DNA from: Actinomycetes bacterium
GTDB lineage: Bacteria > Actinomycetota > Coriobacteriia > Anaerosomatales > JAJZPX01
DNA length: 12,705 bases
Reading direction: 5' to 3'
NCBI GenBank assembly: GCA_021811025.1
Contig: JAJZPX010000026.1
Span: forward strand, 1-12,705
Position numbers and translations under genes: made by a program. This document shows positions 6,899-12,705 of the stretch, in pieces. The notes under the pieces are model-generated. The model searched no databases. It was not told the DNA's origin and was given only the letters and a program-made list of their open reading frames with translations. How positions within the stretch are numbered: position 1 is the first letter of the stretch; every line of letters begins with the position of its first letter.

Positions 6899-7633
6899 CT
6901 ATGACGGCTCGAGCGCGGTGAGGTGGATGTTCCCCCATGCGCCCAGATGGCCCCCGACTACGACGAGCAGGCCGAGCACCCCGTTGATGGCCTTGCACGC
7001 GTCGATGGCACGCTGGATGTCCTCCGGCGAATGTACCCTGTTGGCCAGCGCCGTCGCCACGGCGTCAGCCAGCGCGCCGTCGTGCGCGACGACGGTCGCG
7101 CCGTCCGCGACGCCGAGGGACGCGGAGTGCCCGACGGTCCCCGACGACGTGCACACCGCGACGGGCGTCAGGCCCGCGGGAATGCGGAGCCCGACCTTCC
7201 CCGTCAGCGAGCTCTTCCCCGCCCACAGAGCGATCGTTCGTTCGGCCGTGCCCACGAGGTAGATGTCGCCGCCGTTCTCGACCACCACCTCGGCCGAGAG
7301 GGGCGCGAGCCCTCGGGCGACGTACTCCGCCACCACCCCGGCCACCGCCGCCATCGGACCGACTCGTGCGAGGTGTGCCGCACGAGCCATCGTCCGAACG
7401 AGATCGGGGGCATCATCGGCCACCTCTATCGGCACCCACGTCTCGGCGAACCGGGGGTTGGCCGTGATGTAGCTCTCGATCTGCCAGCGCGCCTGGGCGA
7501 CCAGGTCCTCCGCCGGGCCGGTGAGGTCGGACAGCGCCGAGATCTGGAGGTCGGTCTCCTTGATCGCGACCTCGAACGTGGTGAGCCCCGCCGGCGTCAC
7601 CACGCCACGGTATGTGCGCGGCTCGTAACCCAT
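6899..7633 (-). CDS. UPF0280 family (COG2122, ApbE-like) protein
   Basis: A 244-aa soluble protein. Family signs are the N-terminal EPRTYRGVV, GPMAAVAG (92-99), ENGGDIYL (119-126), the CTSSGTVGHSASLGVADG loop (161-178) and ADAVATA (189-195), which resembles the metal/FAD-site region of ApbE FAD:protein FMN transferases. COG2122 members in methanogens have been linked genetically to homocysteine formation from sulfide, together with COG1900/DUF39 proteins. Whether that role holds here is inference, since no DUF39 or NIL-ferredoxin gene is in the window. The ATG at 7633 is preferred: the conserved N terminus begins there and GGGAG lies 10 nt upstream. An upstream TTG at 7669 only adds unconserved residues. 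It is the first gene of the minus-strand block; no convincing promoter was seen in the 108-bp gap. Confidence 0.87.
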   Translation of the reverse strand: MGYEPRTYRGVVTPAGLTTFEVAIKETDLQISALSDLTGPAEDLVAQARWQIESYITANPRFAETWVPIEVADDAPDLVRTMARAAHLARVGPMAAVAGVVAEYVARGLAPLSAEVVVENGGDIYLVGTAERTIALWAGKSSLTGKVGLRIPAGLTPVAVCTSSGTVGHSASLGVADGATVVAHDGALADAVATALANRVHSPEDIQRAIDACKAINGVLGLLVVVGGHLGAWGNIHLTALEPS

Positions 7634-7741
7634 GTCCCACAGTCTCCCAGCGAGCCGCGAGCAGCGCAACCCGACCCGCTGTTACCCGCGAGCGCCATCC
7701 GGGGCATACAGAAGCAGGAGCGAGACGAGGAGGGCGAACGG

Positions 7742-8779
7742 ATGCGGCAGATCCTCGAGACCTGCGTGGAGATGGACGCGCTCGCGCGCGACGCGTACGC
7801 GCGCATGGCCGAGCGGTGCGGCGACGAGGTCTTCGCGTCGCGAATGCGCCGAATGGCGGCCGACGAGGGCACGCACCTCACGTGGTGGAAGGGGCTGCTG
7901 CGCGCGTGGGACGACGGGCTACTCCCGGACATAGTGAGCGAGCCGTCCATGCTGTCGCGCCGGCTCGAGGCGATCCTCACCGAGATCCGCCGGGCGGCGG
8001 AGTCGTCCGAGGGGCGCCTGTCGCCCGACGAGTGCCTCGCGGTGGCCACGCGGATCGAGCTGCTGATGCTCGACCCCTGCTTCATCGAGTTCATCGACCT
8101 CACCGAGCCGGCGGTCGCCGGGATACGGCACGCGGAGTACGCGGCGCACATCGACCGGCTCGTCGCCGCGATAGAGGAGCGGTACCCAGCCGGCTCGGTG
8201 ACCTCGTCGCTCGCCCGCCAGCTTCGCCGAACGTGGCGCGACAGCCGGCTGGTCTCGGGGTGCGCGACGCGCGACGCGCTCACGGGGCTTCTCAACAGGC
8301 GCGGGTTCGACGCGCACCTGCGGCAATGGGCGGCGTGGGCGGCGCGCTACGGCAGACCGCTGTCGGTGCTGCTGATCGACGTGGACGACTTCAAGCGCGT
8401 CAACGACACGCGAGGGTACGCCATCGGCGACAGCAAGCTCGTGGCGGTCGCCGACGCGCTGCGTCGAGCCGTTCGCGCACCTGACCTGCTCGCCAGATAC
8501 GGCGGTGACGAGTTCGCGATCCTAGCACCCGAGACCGACGGCGAGCCGCTGCGGCGGCTCTCGGGCCGGGTGCTGGATGCCGTGAGGGGGACGTCGGCGG
8601 ACGAGGGGGACGACGTGCTCGTCACGGTCAGCATCGGGTCGGTGGTGGCGTCGGACCAGCCGGGCGTGCAGCCCCGCTCGCTCGAGGAGCTCCTCGCCGC
8701 CGCCGACCAGGCGCTGTACTCCGCGAAGGAGATGGGCCGCGATCGGGCCGCCGAGCCGGTGGTGCTCAGCCGCGCGTGA
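7742..8779 (+). CDS. Diguanylate cyclase (GGDEF) with N-terminal ferritin-like helical domain
   Basis: A 345-aa soluble protein with no membrane segment. Residues 175-335 are a GGDEF domain that should make cyclic di-GMP from two GTP: DALTGLLNRRGF (178-189), LIDVDDFKRVND (211-222) with metal-binding Asp, and intact GGDEF at 254-258. The product-inhibition I-site RxxD (Arg245-Asp248) is at the canonical spacing. The usual GHxxGD is GYAIGD here. Residues 1-150 look like a four-helix bundle with candidate diiron ligands: Glu6 or Glu10 in helix 1, Glu42-x2-His45 in helix 2, Glu106 in helix 3, and His130/Glu132/His136 in helix 4. Helix 4 has E-x3-H rather than the ferritin/rubrerythrin E-x2-H, so metal binding is uncertain. 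A helical linker (152-175) joins the two. The ATG at 7742 has GAGGAGGG 7 nt upstream, and no earlier start is near. Its TGA directly abuts the lipA stop. Confidence 0.9.
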   Translation: MRQILETCVEMDALARDAYARMAERCGDEVFASRMRRMAADEGTHLTWWKGLLRAWDDGLLPDIVSEPSMLSRRLEAILTEIRRAAESSEGRLSPDECLAVATRIELLMLDPCFIEFIDLTEPAVAGIRHAEYAAHIDRLVAAIEERYPAGSVTSSLARQLRRTWRDSRLVSGCATRDALTGLLNRRGFDAHLRQWAAWAARYGRPLSVLLIDVDDFKRVNDTRGYAIGDSKLVAVADALRRAVRAPDLLARYGGDEFAILAPETDGEPLRRLSGRVLDAVRGTSADEGDDVLVTVSIGSVVASDQPGVQPRSLEELLAAADQALYSAKEMGRDRAAEPVVLSRA

Positions 8780-9655
8780 CTACCCCTCCCGCGCCAGCTC
8801 CGCGGCGTGGTAGCTGCTACGCACGAACGGCGCGGACGCGACCCCGCGGAACCCCAGCGCCTTCGCCTCGCGCTCGAGCTCGGCGAACGCGTCGGGCCGG
8901 ACGAATTCGGCGACGGACAGATGGCGCTTGCTCGGCCGAAGGTACTGACCGAGCGTGAGCGCGTCGCAGCCGACCGCGCGAAGGTCGCGCATGACCGCGA
9001 CCACCTCCTCGGCCGTCTCGCCGAGGCCGAGCATGAGCCCCGACTTCGTCGGCAGGTCCGGCTGTGTCTCCTTCACGCGCTCCAGCACGCGCAGGCTGCG
9101 CGCGTAGCCCGCCCCGGGACGCACCTCGGGGTAGAGGCGAGGGACCGTCTCGAGGTTGTGGTTGAAGACGTCCGGACGCGCGGCCGCCACTGCGTCGACT
9201 GCAGCCTCGCTCCCGGCGAAGTCGCTCGTGAGCACCTCGACGGCGGCTTGCGGCAACGCCTCGCGAAGCGCAGCGATGACGGCGACGAAGTGCGCGGCGC
9301 CCCCGTCCACGAGGTCGTCCCGCGTCACGGTCGTGACGACGACGTGCATCAGCCCCATCCGCCGCGCCGCCTCCGCCACCCGCCGGGGCTCGTCGGGGTC
9401 CAGAGGCGCCGGCTCGCGCGTCTCCACGGCGCAGAAGCGGCAGCCTCGCGTGCACGCGTCGCCCATGATGAGGAACGTGGCCGTGCCGGACGAGAAGCAC
9501 TCGCCCTGGTTCGGGCACTTCGCCGACTGGCATACGGTGTGGAGCCTCAGCTCGCCGAGCGTCTCGCGCACGGCGAGCTGCCTGCCCGGCGGCGCGATCG
9601 GCCGCCTCAGCCACTCCGGCAGCCGCCGGGCCTCTGGTCCGTGTTCGTAGGGCAT
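8780..9655 (-). CDS. lipA: Lipoyl synthase
   Basis: Radical SAM enzyme that inserts two sulfurs into protein-bound octanoyl groups to form lipoyl cofactors. The protein is 291 aa. The auxiliary [4Fe-4S] cluster ligands are Cys42, Cys47 and Cys53 (CQSAKCPNQGEC), completed by the conserved C-terminal serine in VRSSYHA. The SAM cluster is Cys68-x3-Cys72-x2-Cys75 (CTRGCRFC). TVTRDDLVDGGA, NHNLETV and LTLGQYLRPS are standard LipA segments. The start is the ATG at 9655; the frame is open upstream, but that part is unconserved. No Shine-Dalgarno precedes the ATG, while a strong extended -10 ends 6 nt before it, suggesting leaderless translation. lpdA lies 79 bp upstream on the same strand. No lipB or lplA is visible in the window. 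Confidence 0.97.
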   Translation of the reverse strand: MPYEHGPEARRLPEWLRRPIAPPGRQLAVRETLGELRLHTVCQSAKCPNQGECFSSGTATFLIMGDACTRGCRFCAVETREPAPLDPDEPRRVAEAARRMGLMHVVVTTVTRDDLVDGGAAHFVAVIAALREALPQAAVEVLTSDFAGSEAAVDAVAAARPDVFNHNLETVPRLYPEVRPGAGYARSLRVLERVKETQPDLPTKSGLMLGLGETAEEVVAVMRDLRAVGCDALTLGQYLRPSKRHLSVAEFVRPDAFAELEREAKALGFRGVASAPFVRSSYHAAELAREG

Positions 9656-9661
9656 CGGCCG

Positions 9662-9670
9662 ATGATAGCA
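9662..9670 (-). promoter_or_regulatory. Extended -10 promoter element for lipA
   Basis: The minus strand reads TGC TATCAT, matching an extended -10 (TGn-TATNNT), in the GC-rich lpdA-lipA gap. The predicted transcription start falls at or next to the A of the lipA ATG, giving a leaderless mRNA, which fits the lack of a Shine-Dalgarno. No clear -35 was found, which extended -10 promoters can tolerate. Confidence 0.5.
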
Positions 9671-9734
9671 CCGGCGCACGTGGCGGGACGCCTCCGGACC
9701 GCTCAGGGGACGGGCCGGCGGCAGCGGGCTCGCG

Positions 9735-11105
9735 CTACCCCCGCGTCTGCTCCGCGGCAAGCTCGCACGCGATGCGGACGACCTCGCTCACGGTCGGGTG
9801 CGCGTGCGTGGTGTGCGCGACGTCCCACACGCGCAGCCCGTTGCGCATCGCGACCGCGATCTCGTGCACGATCTCGACGGCGTGCGGCCCGACGATCTGG
9901 CAGCCGACGATCCGCCCGCTCCCTTTCTCGGCCACGACCTGGACGAAGCCCTCGCCCTCTCCCTCGGCGAGCGCCTTGCCGTTGGCGGCGAACTTCGAGA
10001 CCGCCTGGACGACGTCGAGCCCGCGCTCCTTCGCCGAGTCGCGAGAGCCTCCAACAACGGCCACTTCCGGGAACGTGTACACGCACGCCGGGACGGACGA
10101 GTAGTCCAACGTCTTCGTCGGCGCCTCGCCCTTCGCCTCGGCGATCGCATTGCCTGCTGCGGCGACTCCTTCGTCCTCGGCCACGTGCGCCAGCATCATC
10201 CCTCCGATGAGGTCGCCGATCGCGTAGACGCCGGGAACGTTCGTGCGGAAGAACTCGTCGGTCCTCACCGCGCGGCGGTCGAACTCGATGCCGGCTTCCT
10301 CGAAGCCGAAGCCCGCCGAGTTGGGCACGCGCCCGACGGCGGAGAACACGACGTCGCTCTCGACGACCTCGCCCGAGCGCAGCGTCGAGCGCATCCGCTC
10401 GCCTACGCGCTCCACGCTCTCGACCGCGTCGCCGAGGCGGAAGGTGACTCCGAGGGCTTCGAGCGCCTTCTGCGCCTCGCGCGTCACACGCTTGTCGTTT
10501 CCGGGCAGCACCGTGGGCGTGAGCTCGACCACGGTCACCTTCGACCCGAACGTCGCGTAGGCGCAGGCGAACTCCAGGCCTATCACGCCGCCGCCGACCA
10601 GCAGCAGCTCGCCCGGCACCTCGCGGAACGCCACGCCGTCGTCGGAGGTCCAGACGCCGGGGAGCGAGTGGTCGATGGTCGGCAGCTTGAAGACGACGGA
10701 GCCGGTGGCGAGGACGACGGCGTCGGCCTCGTGCCGTTCGCCGCCGACTTCCACCGCGTGCGGCTCCACGAGCCGCCCCTCGCCGCGGACGATCGTCACC
10801 TTCAGCCGGCGCGCGGTGTCCTCGAGCTGCCCGCGCAGCTCCGCCACGATCGCGTCCTTGCGCTCGCAGATGGCGGCGACGTCGGGCTCCGCGGGCCCAA
10901 GAGACACGCCGAACGAGGTCGCGTGCGCCGCGTCCTGCACCAGGCGCGCCGTGCGCAGGATCGACTTCGTCGGAACACACCCGCGGTTGAGGCACGTCCC
11001 TCCGATTTCGTCCTTCTCGATGAGCGTCACCGACGCCCCGAGCCGCGCCGCCTCGAACGCGCACGAGTACCCTCCGGGGCCGCCACCCAGCACTATCATC
11101 CTCAT
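9735..11105 (-). CDS. lpdA: Dihydrolipoamide dehydrogenase (E3)
   Basis: FAD flavoprotein that reoxidises dihydrolipoyl groups with NAD+ in 2-oxoacid dehydrogenase or glycine-cleavage complexes. The protein is 456 aa, normal for the family. The FAD-binding loop is GGGPGG (7-12), the redox-active disulfide Cys38-x4-Cys43 in GGTCLNRGCVPTK, and the NAD site GGGVIG (171-176). A second FAD motif GVYAIGDLIGG follows near residue 300, and the dimer-interface His436/Glu441 pair sits in HAHPTVSE. This pair separates it from mercuric reductase-like relatives. The ATG at 11105 has GGAG 7 nt upstream; a second ATG two codons in has none. It has its own sigma-70-type promoter and is followed by lipA. No E1, E2 or gcv genes are in the window, so its complex is unknown. 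Confidence 0.95.
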   Translation of the reverse strand: MRMIVLGGGPGGYSCAFEAARLGASVTLIEKDEIGGTCLNRGCVPTKSILRTARLVQDAAHATSFGVSLGPAEPDVAAICERKDAIVAELRGQLEDTARRLKVTIVRGEGRLVEPHAVEVGGERHEADAVVLATGSVVFKLPTIDHSLPGVWTSDDGVAFREVPGELLLVGGGVIGLEFACAYATFGSKVTVVELTPTVLPGNDKRVTREAQKALEALGVTFRLGDAVESVERVGERMRSTLRSGEVVESDVVFSAVGRVPNSAGFGFEEAGIEFDRRAVRTDEFFRTNVPGVYAIGDLIGGMMLAHVAEDEGVAAAGNAIAEAKGEAPTKTLDYSSVPACVYTFPEVAVVGGSRDSAKERGLDVVQAVSKFAANGKALAEGEGEGFVQVVAEKGSGRIVGCQIVGPHAVEIVHEIAVAMRNGLRVWDVAHTTHAHPTVSEVVRIACELAAEQTRG

Positions 11106-11147
11106 CTCGAAGCTCCGCCTCCCGCTCGACCCAAGGTTGCCGCCGAT

Positions 11148-11176
11148 TGTATACGGGGGGCACCTCCATGCGCCAA
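11148..11176 (-). promoter_or_regulatory. Sigma-70-type promoter for lpdA
   Basis: On the minus strand, TTGGCG (11171-11176) and TATACA (11148-11153) are separated by exactly 17 bp. The predicted start near 11141 gives a 5' UTR of about 36 nt that contains the lpdA Shine-Dalgarno. This is the clearest promoter in the window. Confidence 0.65.
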
Positions 11177-11191
11177 CGCGCGGGGTTCAGC

Positions 11192-11197
11192 TAGACT
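11192..11197 (+). promoter_or_regulatory. Candidate -10 box (TAGACT) for crcB
   Basis: TAGACT fits the loose TANNNT -10 of GC-rich actinobacteria and lies 30 nt before the crcB TTG. No matching -35 is evident 17 bp upstream. It would form a divergent promoter pair with the lpdA promoter. Confidence 0.3.
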
Positions 11198-11211
11198 GGC
11201 ATCGACGACCT

Positions 11212-11225
11212 CGAGGAGGGCCTCG
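11212..11225 (+). promoter_or_regulatory. Small hairpin enclosing the crcB ribosome-binding site
   Basis: CGAGG (11212-11216) pairs perfectly with CCTCG (11221-11225) around the loop AGGG, so the GGAGGG Shine-Dalgarno of crcB is half in the stem. It could dampen translation, but the stem is only 5 bp and may be chance in GC-rich DNA. No fluoride riboswitch consensus was recognised here. Confidence 0.3.
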
Positions 11226-11226
11226 C

Positions 11227-11601
11227 TTGCAGGAGCTGGCGGTAGTCGCGGCGGGCGGCGCGATCGGAGCGGGGATGCGGTGGTGGCTCGGCGGCGCGAT
11301 CGCGGAGCGCCTCGGCTCGTCCTTCCCGTGGCACACCGCCGTCATCAACGTCTCGGGCGCGTTCCTGCTCGGCGTGCTCATGGCGCTGTCCGCGGAGCGC
11401 GGAGTGGTGTCGCAGGGCTGGCGGCTGTTCGCCGGGGTCGGGATACTCGGGGGATACACTACTTTCTCTACCCTCGGGTACGAGAGCGTGCGGCTGCTCG
11501 AACAGGGCCTGTGGGCGCAGGGTCTCGCGAACATGTTCGGCAGCGGGCTGGCAGGACTGGTGGCGGTGATCGCCGGGCTGGCGCTCGGCAGAGTGCTGTA
11601 G
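11227..11601 (+). CDS. crcB: Fluoride ion exporter CrcB/Fluc
   Basis: Small membrane channel (124 aa, four hydrophobic segments) that exports fluoride, working as an antiparallel dimer. Conserved segments are GGAIGAGMRWW near the N terminus, INVSGAFLLG (the pore-lining Asn) and GILGGYTTFSTLGYE with the TTFST phenylalanine and Na+-site region. The start is TTG at 11227, with GGAGGG 6 nt upstream. The frame is open much further upstream, but that part is antisense to lpdA. The DUF190 gene follows after 12 bp. Only one crcB copy is present, so a homodimer is likely unless a partner lies elsewhere. Confidence 0.93.
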   Translation: MQELAVVAAGGAIGAGMRWWLGGAIAERLGSSFPWHTAVINVSGAFLLGVLMALSAERGVVSQGWRLFAGVGILGGYTTFSTLGYESVRLLEQGLWAQGLANMFGSGLAGLVAVIAGLALGRVL

Positions 11602-11613
11602 GGGGCTTGAAGG

Positions 11614-11955
11614 ATGCGCATCGAGGGACAGGCGCTGCGCGTGCAGGTGTTCATCGGCGAAGGCGACCGCTGGGAGCATCGCCCGCTGTCCGACGCCATC
11701 GTGACGATGCTGCGATCCGAGGGACTCGCAGGCGCCACCGTCGTGCGCGGCGTCGAGGGGTTCGGAGCGAGCAGCCGCATCCACCTCGAGAACATCCTGC
11801 GGCTGTCCGAGGACCTCCCGGTGATCGTGACGTTCGTCGACACGGCCGAGAAGGTCGAGGCCGTTCTGCCGAAGCTCGACGACATGGTATCGGGCGGCCT
11901 CGTCACGGTAGACGAGGTGCACGTCTACCGCTACCGCCCCAGCAACAACGCGTGA
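11614..11955 (+). CDS. DUF190 family (PII-like) protein
   Basis: A 113-aa soluble protein of the DUF190 family, which has a PII-like ferredoxin fold and often sits beside crcB. The signature is VRGVEGFGASSRIHLENILRLSEDLPVIVTFVD, then EKVEAVLPKLDDMV and the final GLVTVDEVHVYRYR strand. The likely role is trimeric ligand sensing or regulation of the fluoride exporter, but the family is not well characterised. The ATG lies 12 bp after crcB, with the GGGGG just past the crcB stop as ribosome-binding site (8-nt spacer), so the two should form one operon. The stop is 6 bp from the convergent thioredoxin-like gene. Confidence 0.9.
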   Translation: MRIEGQALRVQVFIGEGDRWEHRPLSDAIVTMLRSEGLAGATVVRGVEGFGASSRIHLENILRLSEDLPVIVTFVDTAEKVEAVLPKLDDMVSGGLVTVDEVHVYRYRPSNNA

Positions 11956-11961
11956 GCGCCG

Positions 11962-12213
11962 CTACGCGATGTACTCCGCGTCCTCGATCATCCGCACGAT
12001 CGCCTCGACCGTCGGCACCTCGCCCTGCGTGACGAGCGTGCCGTCGACGATGAGCGCCGGCACCTTGTCGACGCCGAACAGCTCGAGCTCCTCGCGCACG
12101 TCGTAGACGTGCTCGATCTCGGCGGTCTTGCCGAGAAGCGCGAGCGCCTCCCGCACGCGCGCCTCCAGGTCGCTGCACTCGGGACACTCCTCGCCGAGAA
12201 TGATGATCTGCAT
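11962..12213 (-). CDS. Small thioredoxin-family protein (redox-active disulfide protein 2 type)
   Basis: An 83-aa thioredoxin-fold protein without a signal peptide, close to the minimal thioredoxins/glutaredoxin-like proteins of anaerobes and archaea. The redox motif is Cys10-Pro-Glu-Cys13 right after the first strand (MQIIILGEEC), and the cis-proline is Pro52 in VPALIVDG. It probably acts as a cytoplasmic disulfide reductase or carrier; the electron donor is unknown. The ATG at 12213 has GGAGG 5 nt upstream. It converges on DUF190 with only 6 bp between stops. Confidence 0.88.
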   Translation of the reverse strand: MQIIILGEECPECSDLEARVREALALLGKTAEIEHVYDVREELELFGVDKVPALIVDGTLVTQGEVPTVEAIVRMIEDAEYIA

Positions 12214-12386
12214 CGCGCCCTCCGCTCGCTCGTCTGCTGCCTGTCTTCTTCCACCCCGCGCCGCAGCTCACACGCCTCTCCCCCCTCGAGAGATGGCGCA
12301 AGTGTAAGAATCTGCCGCCTCCGCGCGACTCATCTGTGACGGACAACGGATGTGGACCGCGAGGTCCCGTGGCGGAGGGAGCGGCG

Positions 12387-12705
12387 ATGAAGATCGACAA
12401 GAGGACAGCGGGGATGGTGGCCGCTTCGCTGGTCGCGGGGTTCGTGCTCGGAGGGCTCGGGATCTCCGCGGCCCAGTCCGGGCTCTTGCCGTCGCCCGCG
12501 GCCTTGCTGAGCGCGACCGACACCACGACGAGCCCGCCCGCGGTGACGGAGACCGGCACCGTCCCCGCCCCCGACCCGGTGATCGGCACCAGCCCGACGC
12601 CGCCGCCTCCGCCCTTGCTGGAGGAGGACGAGCGTTCGGACGAGGACTCGGAGGCGGTCGAGCACGATGCCGACGCGGACGAGGTCGAGGAGGCCGGCGA
12701 GGTCG
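12387..12705 (+). CDS. Hypothetical secreted or membrane-anchored acidic protein (3' end outside window)
   Basis: I do not recognise a family. From the ATG at 12387, with GGAGG 8 nt upstream, the frame stays open to the window end, giving 106 residues so far. Residues 1-6 are charged (MKIDKR) and residues 8-29 are hydrophobic and small-residue rich, ending in ISAAQS, which fits a Sec signal peptide with possible cleavage near Ala29 or a membrane anchor. Residues 45-78 are Thr/Pro rich with a run of five prolines (TSPTPPPPPLL). From residue 79 the protein turns into a strongly acidic Glu/Asp tract, with motifs such as DERSDEDSEAVEHDADADEVEE. This low-complexity part looks like an extracellular linker or a cation-binding tail. 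The real domain, if any, lies beyond the window. Confidence 0.7.
   Translation, partial: MKIDKRTAGMVAASLVAGFVLGGLGISAAQSGLLPSPAALLSATDTTTSPPAVTETGTVPAPDPVIGTSPTPPPPPLLEEDERSDEDSEAVEHDADADEVEEAGEV

Noticed and set aside
6588..6998. Upstream extension of the ligA reading frame
   Set aside because: Overlaps the recognisable DUF2469 gene; the GTG at 6587 has a good ribosome-binding site and gives a normal-length ligase.
9656..9760. Upstream extension of the lipA reading frame to 9760
   Set aside because: Extra residues are unconserved and run over the lpdA stop; the usual LipA N terminus begins at the ATG at 9655.
9798..12032. 744-residue plus-strand open frame covering lpdA, crcB and DUF190
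   Set aside because: Crosses several certain genes in another frame; a product of high GC with few stop codons.
12214..12386. Promoter in the divergent gap between the thioredoxin-like gene and the acidic protein
   Set aside because: TACACT on the minus strand (12301-12306) could be a -10, but no -35 fits, and nothing convincing was seen for the plus strand.
1..12705. CRISPR arrays, tRNA genes, insertion sequences or long repeats
   Set aside because: No regularly spaced repeats, cloverleaf-like sequence, transposase frame or terminal inverted repeats were noticed on reading both strands; coding density leaves no gap over 175 bp.

Overview
The window is GC-rich (roughly 70% by eye), almost fully coding DNA and looks like a bacterial chromosome, most likely Actinomycetota. 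The best taxonomic clue is the DUF2469 gene, a family found mainly in actinobacteria. Other clues are the ligA/gatC/gatA cluster, GTG and TTG starts, and codon use strongly biased to G/C. A UPF0280 (COG2122, ApbE-like) gene and Fe-S and putative diiron proteins hint at an anaerobe or microaerophile, perhaps a Coriobacteriia-like lineage. That placement is inference. No rRNA, tRNA, insertion sequence, phage or CRISPR structure was seen.

Layout. Bases 1-794 (+) are the C-terminal two thirds of ornithine aminotransferase (rocD). Bases 877-7633 (-) are a tightly packed seven-gene block, transcribed from high to low coordinates: UPF0280 protein, DUF2469 protein, NAD-dependent DNA ligase ligA, a CPBP-family membrane protein, a second CPBP protein with an N-terminal two-cluster ferredoxin domain, gatC and gatA. 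The junctions are almost gapless (12 bp, 1-bp overlap, 1 bp, 0 bp, 41 bp, 4-bp overlap). The 41-bp gap before gatC holds a perfect TATAAT, so gatCA probably also has its own promoter. Bases 7742-8779 (+) encode a diguanylate cyclase with an N-terminal helical domain that resembles a ferritin-like diiron bundle. Its stop codon abuts the stop of lipA. Bases 8780-11105 (-) hold lipA and lpdA (dihydrolipoamide dehydrogenase). Bases 11227-11955 (+) are a crcB-DUF190 fluoride-exporter pair, divergent from lpdA. Bases 11962-12213 (-) encode a small CxxC thioredoxin-like protein. Bases 12387-12705 (+) begin an exported or anchored acidic protein that runs off the window.

How the genes work together. 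GatA and GatC are two of the three subunits of the tRNA amidotransferase; gatB is not adjacent. LipA makes the lipoyl cofactor that Lpd reoxidises in 2-oxoacid dehydrogenase or glycine-cleavage complexes. CrcB removes fluoride. The least expected items are the ferredoxin-CPBP fusion and the ferritin-like-GGDEF protein. Both look like iron-based or redox sensing domains joined to an effector, and I know of no established function for either architecture.
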